Assembly: GCA_036365455.1 (NCBI GenBank)
Contig: JAWQUS010000010.1
Span: 17,222,501 to 17,286,500, forward strand
DNA: 64,000 nt
Reading direction: 5' to 3'
Source of the DNA: Macrosoma leucophasiata
Lineage: Eukaryota > Arthropoda > Insecta > Lepidoptera > Hedylidae
Shown here: in pieces, positions 9,400 to 21,798 of the stretch
How the letters are laid out: each line of letters opens with the position of its first letter
Numbering within the stretch: the stretch's first letter is position 1
The notes under the pieces: model-generated
Told to the model about the DNA's origin: nothing
The model's input: the letters and a program-made list of their open reading frames with translations, nothing else
Databases searched by the model: none
Translations under genes and position numbers: made by a program

Positions 9400-11600
9400 A
9401 GTTATTGTCGGAAGAGTGATGTGGAACTCCCATTGGTTTATGTTGACAGCGTTTTATTTTTGGCGATGGAATGCAGGCTTTGCTTTATTTGGGTCATTTG
9501 ACTAATTAGTTGATTCATCTTTTGTTAAACGAGTATGAACAATTTTATGACGTAGCGTCATTCGTGTAAAATGGTATTTACTATTTTATAAGTTGTTATG
9601 AAGCATTGTACTGCTGGCGTCGTCAACCTGAGACTTTGTTCTAGCTAGCCAGGTCGTGTGTTATTCCATCTCATAATACGTGTCGGGCGTCGGACTTGGT
9701 CTGACGAAGCTGTACCTACACTATTGTTCCACTTGTATTAATGGGTCTTGTCGTCTGGAGTTTCATTGCTGGTTGCGTAACTTTACCGTTACGCTATACT
9801 CAATGTTTTCCAGAATGCTGATATAAATATGGGCACCGAGTTATAAAAGTTAAAATTCACTATTAAAGGTCTTGTCGGAAGACTGGTGAAGAATTTCTAT
9901 TGGCCTATATTGACTAGGTTATATTGTGATTTTAATTTTAATGATAAAATTTAGTTTTTTTTAATTGTTTTCACTCACCTATGTTACTAATTCTCTGATT
10001 AAAAATACTATGTCATCATTAGACTAATAGTCGGACGACAGACGTAGAACTTCTTTATGACAGTTTATGTTGACAGCGTTTTATTTCTCATATGATACCT
10101 ATAGATAACACATTTTTTTGCATCATTTGGCAATTATCTAATTTTCCCTTGTCTGCATGCATCTTTCCTTACAAGATATAGTTTATTGCGGTCCTATTCC
10201 ATATAAAATATCCATTTCCGACAGTGTTATGAATCATTGTTCTGGTGGCGTGACGACGCGAGAACCCGAGACTTTGTTCTAGGCGCGCCGTGGGTACATG
10301 CGTCGGTCTGATGAAGCTGTACACAATGTTCCACTTGTATTAATGTTTCTTCTCGCGTACTATCTGATATCTGGAGTTGAACTTTACATCATGTTGCGCT
10401 AACTAGTATTTTTTTTTCTTACAAATACTAATATGCCTCATACTTTGACACAGAGTTGTAGAAAACTTTTCAATTAAGTTTTTGTCGTTAACTGATTGTA
10501 TTGAAAACGAATTCAAATTGTGCTATTTGTTTATAGAAAGCATTTTATTTACGTCCTTAAATCGTTTTTGTTTTCTTTGCTTCATGTAATAAATTATCAT
10601 CCTTGTTTGCCTACCCTCTTACATAATATATTGTCTCGTTATAGTATAATGAAAGTGTATTTCATTTTGTAAGATTGTTATCAACATTAAAACATTTGTC
10701 GGGACACTGATGTAGGTCATTCCATTTATCTATGTTGAAAGCGTTCTCTTTTACCTACTTCCTCGTACTGATATGCAATCTAGGTAAAGATCCCACTGCA
10801 GAATCATTTCGTTCATCCAGATATGCTGCAAACCTAATTTGTACGCAACTTTATAATCTAGACAATATAAAGGTATCCACTAGGTTGCCTATCATAATTT
10901 GGCCGCAAGTATTTTTTATTAAATTATTTTATCTTTAACCGCCAGCAACTCTTATTTGCGGCCGATTTAGTTTGGCTGCTTTGTATACCATAACAATGAG
11001 AAAAAAAATCCTTTAATATGATACATAAATTAATACATGTACTTCATGGACGAAAAAAATTATCGGAGCGGAACGAAAATACGTAGGGTCGGCTAAGTGC
11101 GCAACGGCAGACGTGATTTTTCAGAGTCTTTATACATATTGCCATGAGGTGAAGGATATTTTTTTGAAATAACAAATAAAAAAAAACTTTAAAAAAAATA
11201 TATAAAAAATACTTGCGGCCATTTTTTGATAGGCAACCTTCTGGATATATATTCTCTAGATTATAAATATGCGTAAAAAAAGCTTGTATTGTAGCGTTGG
11301 TTTGTAGCATATCTGAATGAACGAAATGATTCTGCAATGGGATCTTAACCTTACTGTTTTTTTGCTTTGTTTTATCAGTGAAACTAATTCTCTTTTACCT
11401 CTTCTACGTTGGTTTTTATGAAGTTGTCCTACCTTATACATTAAATCCAATTACTGTTTTTATATATACTTTTGAGGTATTATTTGGATTATCACATGAG
11501 ATGCGCGCGGTCTACAAAGCTGTCCACAATTGATCCACTTGTGGTTATGGTTTTTTTTTATTTATTAAGTCCGGTGTAGAACTATAGTTCGGGAAACGTC
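9400..11600 (+). repeat. decayed tandem array, unit about 630 bp, three main units
   Basis: The phrase TATGTTGACAGCGTTTTATT occurs at about 9438 and 10066, and a variant at about 10731. CCACTTGTATTAATG recurs at about 9735 and 10336, with a variant near 11541. GAGACTTTGTTCTAG occurs in units 1 and 2. A partial extra unit start lies at about 9866 (TTGTCGGAAGACTGGTGAAG). Unit 3 is split by the foldback at 10783-11350; without it the period is preserved. No unit has an open frame shared by the others. Confidence 0.75.
10783..11350. mobile_element. foldback/MITE-like element, 568 bp, with long inverted repeats
   Basis: The left arm starts GGTAAAGATCCCACTGCAGA and the right arm ends TCTGCAATGGGATCTTAACC. 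The arms pair over roughly 150-200 bp with indels (CATTTCGTTCATCCAGATATG against CATATCTGAATGAACGAAATG). The same element lies in opposite orientation at 20326-20861. No transposase frame. The TA next to the better copy suggests a Tc1/mariner-type mobiliser, which is an inference. Confidence 0.8.
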
Positions 11601-13390
11601 ACGCCACGTTTTACCATTAATAATATTATGGGCCTTGATATTTTCAGCTAGTGTTTAGGATGTATTGTTATGTATCGATAATATTTTGTAAGCATTATAT
11701 ATTTATGACTCTTACTTTATAATAGACACGTGTAAGCAGTTTCAATATAAGATTATGAAATCATCTTACAACTCAGGATAAAAAAATATTTTTACTAAAA
11801 TATCAAGTTTTTATAGACTACTTGTTTGTTTCATATGCGACAAAAATACCTCAGCATTTGAATATCATTGAAATGGATGTCTTTTTACATTTATTTCAAA
11901 GCAATAATTACGGAAATATTCATTTAGATTAATAATAGAAGTCCCATATTTCTGAATAGAATAAAATGAAAATAAAATTACATAATTAACGCTAAGCAAA
12001 ATCAAAGAAAATACGTTCTCTACATTTCGTTAAGATGAATAGACTATAAGAAATTCTTTATGAAAGTATATCTGTAAGAGCAAACATATTTTTCAATTAC
12101 GGTTTGTCACTGAGATAAATGGAAGGCGTTAAATGGGCGTCTAAATAAATAAAACACGCAAAACCTAAGTAAAGTTAGTGTTGTACTGATTAGGGACATA
12201 AAACACGTTCTACTCCAATATTCAGACCTCGATCACGAAGACTGGAACACAAGTAAAACAACTATAATTGTCTTTTTCCTTCTATATATCTCTGACAAAG
12301 CTAACTAGATAACTTATTACAACGTGGGTACGTGCCTGAGGTGTACTATTTCATCTTGTTTAAGGTGCCTTATGCGTACGCTTTATCTATATGAGCTTGA
12401 CAGGTATTTGAGGTAATTGGGATTTATTTGACAAATAAAATACATCAAAACCTTTTTTTAGTCCCTACGACAGAGCTTAAGCTTATGAATCTGAATAGTC
12501 AGGCGGCTAGGACCGCGCTCCCAGACGCTGGATCAATTTAGTTTATTATTTTTCTCCGGGCTTTGCGATTACTTGTAAATTTCTCTATAATTTAAACTGA
12601 ATTCTTGGAAAACCAAATGGGAAAGAAATTATCTAACGTTGCTGCTCATGTGTCGATACCAATTATCTGTTTCGCTGCTTTTAAAAGCGGCTATACCTAC
12701 TCTTAACTTTTATTTATGAAAAATTGGAAAAACAATACTAGTTTTTAGAAACTTACGGTATCCTTTCGCGTCACACGGAAGTCGACTTTACTTACCTACA
12801 GTAATTTTCAAGCATTCAATTTCTTTTGCTGCATAATTGTAATGGACGCAAAACAATACAAAGTTCATTATAGCTTAGTTTAAACGGGGCTTTGTTTCGG
12901 AAAGATGTGGATATTGTCCACATATGGCGTCAGTGGCTAAATTACCTTTCGCTAAGACCTGGATTGCGCCAATTGGCTTTGCGACGCTATAGTGGCGCGT
13001 GAAATGAGTTTAGGCCATATGTGCTCATAATACGTTCCATTCCATTGCAATCCAACGCAATAATCGAGCTTGTTGTATTGATAACGATGATTGCATAATT
13101 ATAATACTTATTTGGTAACAGTGTGTTTTCATTTCAGTCACCCTCAAATTATTTCCACGTTTTTCGAATCTCTTACAGATGTTAAACAAAGTACTAGTAG
13201 TACTAGCTAGTAACAATATACTATAGTTGTAATGAGTTCCAAATTGGTCTGCTAGATTCCTTCTCTGTTGGATTTAAGTTTTATTGGTCATAATTTCTTG
13301 TACCCTAAAGTCTCATCCTATTTTCTAGCCTTCATCACCGGTAAAATGGAGCAAGAGAGTACAGTCATTAGGACATTCATTGATTATTAT
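11601..13390. other. unique sequence, no gene seen
   Basis: About 1.8 kb of AT-rich sequence with no repeat partner in the window and no interpretable frame. A CpG-richer patch lies at about 12890-13020. Confidence 0.35.
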
Positions 13391-13392
13391 TT

Positions 13393-13587
13393 AACGTAAC
13401 TTTGTAACTTCACGCCTGTAATCCCCGAAGGGGTAGGCAGGGGTAAATGCATGCATTCAATCATACATGAAAACACCCACGATTCGCCGGTTACGTTTTG
13501 GCCAAGGTAATAGGTGGCGAGCTTGTTGCCATCTCCGGGCACATTACCAAACTTCGAGGTGCTGGGAAACTTCCAGAAAAAAAAATT
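13393..13587 (+). mobile_element. F4 SINE-like element, 5' part
   Basis: CTTCACGCCTGTAATCCCCG, AAGGGGTAGGCAGGGGTAAA, CACGATTCGCCGGTTACGTT and CTTCGAGGTGCTGGGAAA match the longer copy at 30101-30362. It ends in an A run. Confidence 0.7.
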
Positions 13588-16159
13588 ATTTAACGCAATG
13601 CATAAACCAGTGTGATCTGAATAAGTTGCGATTGAGTGTCTCAAAATTTCTCTACAGTATCTACAATTGATGAGACGACTATCCATGTAATGTCTATGAC
13701 TAATAGATGTACTTTTATTTCAATGAATCGCGTCATCTATTGTACACCACTTTAAATCTCCATCGTTTTGTACGAGCAATCCTATTAAAGATCTTCGGCT
13801 GATACATTAGTATCAGCTGTTGGTCTGTATTAAGATATTCCATAGGTAAGACTTGCCTAAACCTTTTGTTGCACCTGCCGGCTTCTTAATTAATCGTTTC
13901 TCGCACTTAAGTTCACTGCCATTTGCGAGGAATTTAATGCAGGCGCTTCCTTGTCTCACTAATTGAACCTTTATATTACACCTACAAATACATTACGACT
14001 TTGCTAGCAAAATATACTTGAAGCGACCTACTTTCTTATCTTCAAAATAAATACTTGCTTGAATAAGCTGCATCAGATCTAGTGTTAACGCTATGGTAAT
14101 GAGGTTAAATTCACACTTCACCACTTAACTGTGATGCATTGATACTTGCATATACGTATACAATATTCACTGCGGTTAGACCATACGTGCTTTGCTGATT
14201 TTGCTTTATTCCAAATCCAGTTGAACAATATATTTTACAGTCCGAACCAAATACGAGCGTATTCTACGTTACGGCTATGGAGTGTCGAGCTTTATTTTAA
14301 AACTGCCATATTTTACTCATAACTCGCATTTATTTACTTGTAATAGGTAGAACGTTTGTCTAAAAAATGAATACTGTTTTTTTTCGTTGAACCAATTCAA
14401 CTGGGGTTCATTGTTTAATAAAGATTAATGGCCGTGGAGTGAAATAAAATTTTACTTCTAATCAAATTTTAGTTTATCGACAGGGAAAGAAAAACGTTTT
14501 TGGAGGTGTGCCAGCTTTTTATGTGAGTTTGATTAAAATTTGGTTGCCAAATCAAACCGCAGTTTTAAATGTTTATCGAAACTGCGAATAAAGTTTGTGA
14601 TGCCAAAAATTTAATTTTGACTTTGTGAATATCTTGGACTAATTGTTTTATTGACGTAAATTCTGCAGTTATGCGCTCTACGATTGGTTTAATTTAATAA
14701 ATTGTGTACTAAAACATCGAAAAACTTTACTTCACGCCTCTGTTAAGCCTAAATTGCAAGTAACTGATTAGTTATCCGATTTGTTTGATGTCAAGTGTTG
14801 AGTGTATTCACAGCGCTTACAGTGTTAAGTCCTTTATAACGAAAATATTTAAAGTGTCTGTTAATAGACACACTTCATGATACATAGTGTTTAAAAACTC
14901 TTAACACTTATCATCGCACCTGTACCTACTTAACAAAGTGTAATCAGACATGAGACGGAAGGCAAATGTTTTTTTTGTACTCGTACTTAACAAGTGGCGA
15001 ACAGTGGTGGCCTTTTACCGTTAAGAAGTGGTTAGAAAATTATGTGTAATGAATGCATTATAACCTAAATATCTTTAGCAAATTTGTCGTAACATAAACG
15101 AAACCGCGTCTGATTTTGTAGCAATTGGCCCGAATAGCTTAGAAACTAAACGCGCCCGAGGAAAAATTAATCTAGTGTCCCGTGCCAACAAATATTGTTG
15201 TTTGGTTGCCGGCTCCGGAGGCTATAAGTAATCTCGGCACGTTATGCACTCTGTGGGGTGGTTTATTGGAAAAGTGGAAACAGCGCTGGTGCCATGGCCG
15301 CCTAATGCTTTACAAATGTTTGTTGTTCCGCCGGCTCTTATATATCTCACACCCCTTATAGTCAATAAACCCACGCCACTGACTTCGACTCGTACGACTC
15401 ACCAAAAACTAAAATAACAAACAATTTATTGAGCTATTCGATAACACTCTACAATCAGATACCTACTACTGAGTTAAGAGAATCGAAGCGAACTCTTCGA
15501 GCAAGTTGTCCATTAAAATTCATTCAGTCGTCGTAGAGCGCTGCACTTAGTCTGTATTACTGAATCTTTGAATTAAAATAGTTTCAGAAAGGCCGTTCTT
15601 TTCACTGAGTATTTCAGTAAAATGAAATTAATTAAAACATTATCTGGAGTAGTGGAGCACGTTTTCAATTGAAGTCTTGTATGATATCAAAGTTTTCGCG
15701 TGACATTGCTTATTCGTTTAATATTCAAGGCTTCATTTTGCTCAATTAATTTATTTAATAAATTCGTAGAGGCTGCAGTGCACCGCCTGTCTCTGCTTGG
15801 TTTTCCCAGTTATAAATTTATATCGTTGGACGTGTTCAGAATTTATGCGGTGCTGTATTCTTAGCGAGTACACCCTTGCAGCTGAAACCTTTTTCACCGC
15901 ATTGTCAGGTGTCACCGTTTTAGATTGTGTTCTCATTTCGTTGCTTTTATTTTGTTTCAACATATTTTACAAAAGGATCCTTTTTGATATTTATTACTGG
16001 TCTTCCTTTTGTCGTGTTCTTTGATGTTGCCTTTTTTGTCATCGATAAAACATTATTTCACACCTTTTCGGCACAAACAAAATTTTAAGCAAAATATTTA
16101 ATACTCAATGGTGGCTTTAATATGTAGACTATTGTAGACATACGAAGACTGGATTTCAC
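13588..16159. other. long unique stretch, no gene seen; possible promoter-like region near 15.4-15.6 kb
   Basis: No repeats of the families found elsewhere. A CpG-richer segment at 15120-15400 precedes an arthropod initiator-like ATTCAGTCGTCG (about 15521) and an ATG at about 15621 that opens only 16 codons. No TATA box or DPE is placed convincingly. Confidence 0.3.
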
Positions 16160-16436
16160 ACTGGTGGAAGAGCTCCAGTGACGGAGCTCGCGGGCGTAGG
16201 CACCACTGCATATACTTGCCGCTAAATGGTAGTGTTAGGCACTATCGTGTTCCGGTCAGGTGGTAATATACGGCCCTGTAATTTCCGACACAGAGGCATA
16301 ACACCTTAGGCCTCAGGAGTGGTAACGCATCTGCATTATGACCTTGTTCTTTGTGTGGGTGTCTATAGGCTGCAGTGATCACTTAACATTAATGTGAACT
16401 GCTAGCTTGTGTGCCACTTCTATTGCATAAAAAAAT
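16160..16436 (+). mobile_element. F1 SINE-like element, near full length
   Basis: Starts ACTGGTGGAAGAGCTCCAGT and runs through CTCGCGGGCGTAGGCACCAC, AATTTCCGACACAGAGGCAT and GTCTATAGGCTGCAGTGATC to ATTGCATAAAAAAA. The CGCATTACC word is shortened. Confidence 0.85.
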
Positions 16437-16924
16437 ACTGCTCAGAACTTGGTAGGTACTTTTTAAACTGCATTTAGCGTCTCATAGATTTGCCTATGTG
16501 TTTACTTTTGAGCCTATTCAATGTAGCCGTTGAATGATATTTTATTAATCCGCCGGCATATTTTTAGACTACAATCGATTCCCGCATCATTGTCTCTGAA
16601 CCAATGCTAAGCTAGCTCGAAACTTGTTGAGAACTAATCTTAGAGCACAGTTGTAGTTGACAGCAGTTATGACGACGAACATAGCTTTATTGTCTTGGCC
16701 AGGCATTGTCCCCTTTATAGGCCCCGTTTAGTTTTAATTAAGCTCGCTTTGAATGTTCATTCTCGATTGTGGGTGGAATGGTGAATTCATCCTCGAACTT
16801 ATTGCATTAAATGTCATGGATGGATCATGGGGCAAATTATTAGCAAGTGAAGAATCACACGTCTCTATTCATCATTCTCGCTCGTCGTCTTCATACTGGC
16901 ATGATATTTTGTTGGGAGTATAGT
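16437..16924. other. no recognisable feature
   Basis: Unique AT-rich sequence. Confidence 0.3.
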
Positions 16925-17154
16925 AGTAACACACGTCCAGATTTAGTACGGAGCCGACCGCGTATTCGGTGCGCTCCGAACCAAATCTGGCCGTGTGTAG
17001 AGGAGTCCGGCGGACATCATTATAATTAATAAAGTGCGATGTCACAGTACATAGTTCATATCAGAGAGAACTGTTGTACTGTGCCGATGTGTTCCGTCGT
17101 GCGGAATTGGTCGGAGGATTTGGTCCGCTGTACCGAATCCGGATGTGTGTTACT
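16925..17154. mobile_element. MITE with inverted repeat ends, about 230 bp
   Basis: The left end AGTAACACACGTCCAGATTT pairs with the right end AATCCGGATGTGTGTTACT. Subterminal copies (AACCAAATCTGGCCGTGTGT at about 16980) repeat the end motif internally, a pattern seen in some MITEs. No coding capacity. Confidence 0.65.
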
Positions 17155-17692
17155 ATTATAACGTGCTGCATCCACATTTACAATTAGTGAATACTACAAA
17201 TTATACACGTTTATGCAAAAAAATCTGGCTCTTTAGGAAAATGGGACAAAAGCCTGATTTTGTTTCAAAATTTAGGACTACTGCCAATAGCAGCAACGTT
17301 AAGAGGGTCAGAGGTCTATATCAATTTAACACAAACCTTTCTAAAACAAAGAATAAATATGCCACTATTAGATATACTAAAATCATAAATTGCATTATCG
17401 ACTTTTTTATCGGAAACAGGAACCCGGTAAGGTGATTCTACTCACTTATTGAAACTAGGTCTCGACTTGATTATGGAGACAGTCTCATCTGTATTTCTCT
17501 AGAGAGTCCATTCATCGGTGGGTATTATACCAAGGAAATTTTAAATTTCTGCACTAGTTGCAATCGATTGTTCTTCAACAGAATTATCAGCTGCAGAATC
17601 AGTAAAGTTATTGCTACAGTCAGTATTGGTGATTAGTTATATATTTATAGACAAATTTAAAGATCTCAACGCAGTTACGTGTACCTTTTTTT
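17155..17692. other. no recognisable feature
   Basis: Unique AT-rich sequence. A 96-codon open stretch here has no ATG and no recognisable domain. Confidence 0.3.
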
Positions 17693-17972
17693 CACTGGTG
17701 GTAGTGCTCTCGTGATGGAGCTCGAGGGCGTAGGCACCACCGCATTACCTAATCTATCTGCCGCCAAATAGTAGTAGTGTTCAGCAATATTGTGTTCCGG
17801 TTAGATGGTAATGTATGGCCCCGTAATAACTATCACAGAGGCAATAGATCTTAGTCCTCAGGGGTGGCAACGCATCTGCACTTTGACCTCTGGTTATTGT
17901 GTAGATGTCTATAGGCTGCGGTCGTCACTTAACATTCATGTGAACTGCATGCTTGTTTGCCACCACCACCTA
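17693..17972 (+). mobile_element. F1 SINE-like element, moderately diverged
   Basis: ACTGGTGGTAGTGCTCTCGT, GGCACCACCGCATTACCTAA, CCGTAATAACTATCACAGAG, GCATGCTTGTTTGCCACCAC. It belongs to the subtype whose middle reads TAATAACTATCACAGAGG rather than AATTTCCGGCACAGAGG. Confidence 0.8.
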
Positions 17973-18768
17973 CTTTTGGGAACCAAAGACTTATTTATCA
18001 CATACCTACTCGTGATAAATATGTTTTTGGATTTGTACTTTTGCACTCAACCAACTCCGACGAAGAGGAATGTTGACTGGTGTGAAATGGAGAGAGGAAT
18101 GGTGACTTTGGTGTCAACTCCCTAAATTCGTCGTTATGGAAGTACCTATCAGGGTACTCTGTAAACAAAATAATTTGTGTCCGATGATTACGATACTCGT
18201 TATTATATGTCGGACTACAATACTGCTGGAGACGCTTAGAATGTATGTCGAAACCTCAATCCCTGTTTATATTTTAAAGAAAATACATTTGTTATAATTA
18301 ATCTACATACGATTATGTAGACACTTGAGATGTACCAACCAAAACACGGTGGAAAGTCTAAACAATAAATATAAGTTCAACAAACAAATCTATACCTACG
18401 GTTTCGTATACAACGCATTGTGTTTACGTTACACGGGTCCAAAAGTAATATTAAACTTTTTTCGAAGTTGCGAACACGGTTACCTGAAAGTTTAACCGAG
18501 ATTAAGACGGAATTCCCATTTATATATGTTTAATGAGCAAACATAAACAAGAACTTGTTCAAAGGGCGATAATGTCTCTACTTAACAGCCGCACTCCGTT
18601 TTCCGTGCCAAATATTTATTCTAATTACACCTCGGTTCCTTTTGAATCTAAGTTAAACACTACCATCTTCTAAATTAGAATCAATATCATACTTTTCTGT
18701 TTGAATTTGTACTCATTTTAAAGTGGGAGGAACTTGGAAGCGTTGGCATGCTACTTTATTTATTTATG
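17973..18768. other. no recognisable feature
   Basis: Unique AT-rich sequence. Confidence 0.3.
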
Positions 18769-18846
18769 TGCCGCTTAATGATAGTGTCGAGCGCTATCGC
18801 GTTTCGGCATGGTAATGTACGGAGCCGTAATTACAATATCAGAAGT
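18769..18846 (+). mobile_element. F1 SINE-like fragment
   Basis: TGCCGCTTAATGATAGTGTC ... GGTAATGTACGGAGCCGTAA. An old partial copy directly next to the opposite-strand copy that follows. Confidence 0.6.
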
Positions 18847-18858
18847 TACTTCGCAATT

Positions 18859-19146
18859 TTTATTTTTTTATGTAATTAAAGTTGCAAACAAGCATCCAGT
18901 TCACATTGATGTTAAGTGATGATTGCAGCCTATATACACCCACACAAAGACCAAGGTCAAAATGCAGATGCGTTACCACTCCTGAGGCCTAAGGTGTTAT
19001 GCCTCTGTGCCGGGAATTACAGAGCCGTACATTACCACCTGACCGGAACACAATAGTGCTGAACACTACCATTTAGCGGCAAGTATATCAGGTAATGCGG
19101 TGGTGTCTACGCCCGCGAGCTCCGTCACTGGAGCTCTACCACCAGT
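18859..19146 (-). mobile_element. F1 SINE-like element, full length
   Basis: On the minus strand it runs from TTACTGGTGGTAGAGCTCCA through the CTCGCGGGCGTAG head to a 3' end reading TGCAACTTTAATTACATAAAAAAA. One of the best preserved copies. Its A-tail end abuts the older plus-strand fragment, so it probably inserted into it. Confidence 0.85.
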
Positions 19147-19550
19147 AAGAAAAAAGCAAATGGAATCATTTGATTTTTTTTAGAGTCAGTCAGTTCGAGA
19201 CTCTGGTCTGAAAGGATTTTTGAGCATAAGGAGTTCCCATTTATTTGACCAATAAGCTTGTTTACCACTTTAGTGACAAGAAAAAAAATTTTCTTGAAAC
19301 TAATTTAAGCTTCAGTGGAGCTAAAATGAAATCACTGACGCTTAAATTCAAATAAGTCTAAAGAAACACTAGGTATAATCTGATCAGCTAGCGCTACATT
19401 TGAATGTGAAAGACAATTCAAGGTTACCTATATTATTCCCTACAAGGCCTCTATTAGGTCATATGAGCAGCTTTATAATATATTAAATATTATATTTTTT
19501 AAGTTATAGTGGCAAAAAACGATTCGGCGTTGTTTTTGTGGAGTGGTTTT
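19147..19550. other. no recognisable feature
   Basis: Unique AT-rich sequence. Confidence 0.3.
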
Positions 19551-19674
19551 ACCTCTGTGATAGTTATTACGGGGCCAAACATTACTATCCAACTGTAACA
19601 CGATAGTGCTGAATACTAACATTGGGCGGCAGGTATAGGTATTAGGTAATTCACTCTGGAACTCTAGCACCAGT
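19551..19674 (-). mobile_element. F1 SINE-like element, 5' half, diverged
   Basis: CTGTGATAGTTATTACGGGG ... ACACGATAGTGCTGAATACT ... CTCTAGCACCAGT. It belongs to the TAATAACTATCACAG subtype. Confidence 0.65.
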
Positions 19675-20325
19675 AAAAACTTTTGTTGATGAGTAATATG
19701 TGAAATCATTAACTATGACCTTTAGCCTACTACATCACATTCAATATTAGTGGAATCTTTCAATACTGATCATATAGATATATCCCTTAGACTGCATAGT
19801 AATTGTAGTCCCATAAAAATCGTCGATTTAACCGTAATTTATCATTCAGTTTGAAGTACAGATACTGGATACTAAAATAATAAATCCTTGAAAAGTATTT
19901 AGGATCTGCTCGTCAATGTCTCACCCGCAGATGAATTTTTCACTCACGGACAACACACACGTACTTTCCTCCAGATAGCGTGGCACCGTGTGTTACTGGA
20001 GAGTGCTTCATTTAATAAGTTGATAAGTTTTCGCCCAGAATACTTTTAACATAGCGTATTTAAAATCGCAGCATCTATCCCGGACTAACCCTATGGCTAC
20101 ATAGAAATCTACATGGATATAGCATCTGCTATGAATATAGCAGAGTTTTAGGCAAAAGTAAAATAATATATTTCTACGCTTTAAAACTTAAACTTTCTTC
20201 GGAATTCACTATGTAGATTATAGTATTTTTCTCTAAAACATCACTCGTCATATTTATCTCTTTAAACATCTTTCGATATGTATTTAAATTGACATTATTC
20301 ACTAATTATCGCTATACGAGTAGTA
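19675..20325. other. no recognisable feature
   Basis: Unique AT-rich sequence. Confidence 0.3.
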
Positions 20326-20861
20326 GGTTAGGATCCCACTGCAAAATCATTTCCTTCGTCCAGATATGCTGTAAACCTATTTTTTTCGCATATTTAAAAT
20401 CTAGAGAATATATATCCACTAGGTTGCCTATAAAAAAATGGCCTCAAGTATTTTTTTATATTTTATTTTTTTTTACTTATTTTTTCAATAAAAAATCGTC
20501 TACTTCACGGCAATATGTTTAAAGACTGAAATATCACGGCCGCCGTTGCGCACTTGGCCGCCCCTACATATTTTCGTTCCTAACCGATAATTTTTTACGT
20601 CTATAAGGTACATGTATTATTTATATATCAAATAAAAGATAATTTTTTTTTCATCATTCTAAAGGGAGTTAAATTTAATCAACCGCAAATAAGAGTTGCT
20701 GGCTGTTAAAGATAAAATAATTTAATTAAAAACACTTAATGCCAAATTTTGATAGGCAACCTCTATATGTATACCACATTATCTAGATTATAAATATGCG
20801 TAAAAATTCGGTTTGCAGCATATCTGGATGAACGAAATGATTCTGCAGTGGGATCCTAACC
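20326..20861. mobile_element. foldback/MITE-like element, 536 bp, second copy
   Basis: Ends GGTTAGGATCCCACTGCAAA and TTCTGCAGTGGGATCCTAACC, flanked by TA on both sides. Internal sequence (GTTGCGCACTTGGCCGCCCC; CAACCGCAAATAAGAGTTGC) is the inverse of the copy at 10783-11350, so the whole element is inverted relative to it. Confidence 0.85.
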
Positions 20862-21268
20862 TATAGGTATGTGCAGAGATTGTTTGATTGGATTTATGAA
20901 GCTCAATTTGTATTTTTGTTTTTTCAGGTAGGCACTTAACGACGCCGTTGGTGTAGTGCTTACGCAACCCTTTGCAGTGATAAGTTTCGACGTCGATTTC
21001 TTCGCTATAGGTATCTACGTTTATTTATCGTGATCTGTATGTTTTAATGTTATGACTACACCAATATGGAAAATAAAAGTAAAATACAATATGTTATCAC
21101 CATGCAGTATTATGTAAATTACGAGTACATAATAAGGTTAAATGCAGGATTTATTTCTGCTAGAGCGCGTAGCATCCGTTTTTTTTAATAAATGCATTGC
21201 ATCTATAAAAGGATAATAATAAGGAAGAGAAGATAGGTAAATAATAGACCCACACGTCGCGAGATTTT
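20862..21268. other. no recognisable feature
   Basis: Unique AT-rich sequence. Confidence 0.3.
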
Positions 21269-21345
21269 CACTAGATAGTGGCAGAGTTTCAGTAATGGAG
21301 CTAGAGTGTGTAGGGACACCCGCCTATTTGTCGTTCACTTGGCCT
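21269..21345 (+). mobile_element. F1 SINE-like 5' fragment, very diverged
   Basis: CACTAGATAGTGGCAGAGTT, TCAGTAATGGAGCTAGAG, GTGTAGGGACACCCGC align to the F1 head. Confidence 0.4.
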
Positions 21346-21798
21346 TAGGCAATTGACAATGCATCATCATCGTAATTTCTGGTTTTATATGGGTGGAGTG
21401 ATAATATGTGAAAAAAAAATTCTTTCTTTTTTTAAAATGGCATAGCGATATAAAGTTGCCTTTCAATGAATAAATCCCACTTACGAAATATTATTTACTT
21501 GTCATGATATCTTGAGGTGCCCCAACACAATCGAAAATTAGAAATATATACCAATTTTTCACTAAATGATCTATTACCTTAAACATCTTTAATGAAGTTT
21601 GATGATGGTAGTTTTTAAAATTTCGGGTCTGTTATTATACTAACTACAAAGAATTAACTCAGAAATCCGTTAATTAAAAGGCTATTTAGTAATTTATTCA
21701 AAAATTTATTGAAAAAATAAGAAAAAAGTACACATTTTGACAGTCTTTGAAATTATTCAAAAACATATGACTTAATTAAATATTAAATGTTTTTTTGT
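21346..21798. other. no recognisable feature
   Basis: AT-rich sequence downstream (minus strand) of the broken gene that follows. Confidence 0.3.

Noticed and set aside
15440..15680. Initiator-like TCAGT with a short ATG frame as a gene start
   Set aside because: No TATA box or DPE at the right distance, only 16 codons open, and the donor candidate GTAGTG is weak. Kept only as a note.
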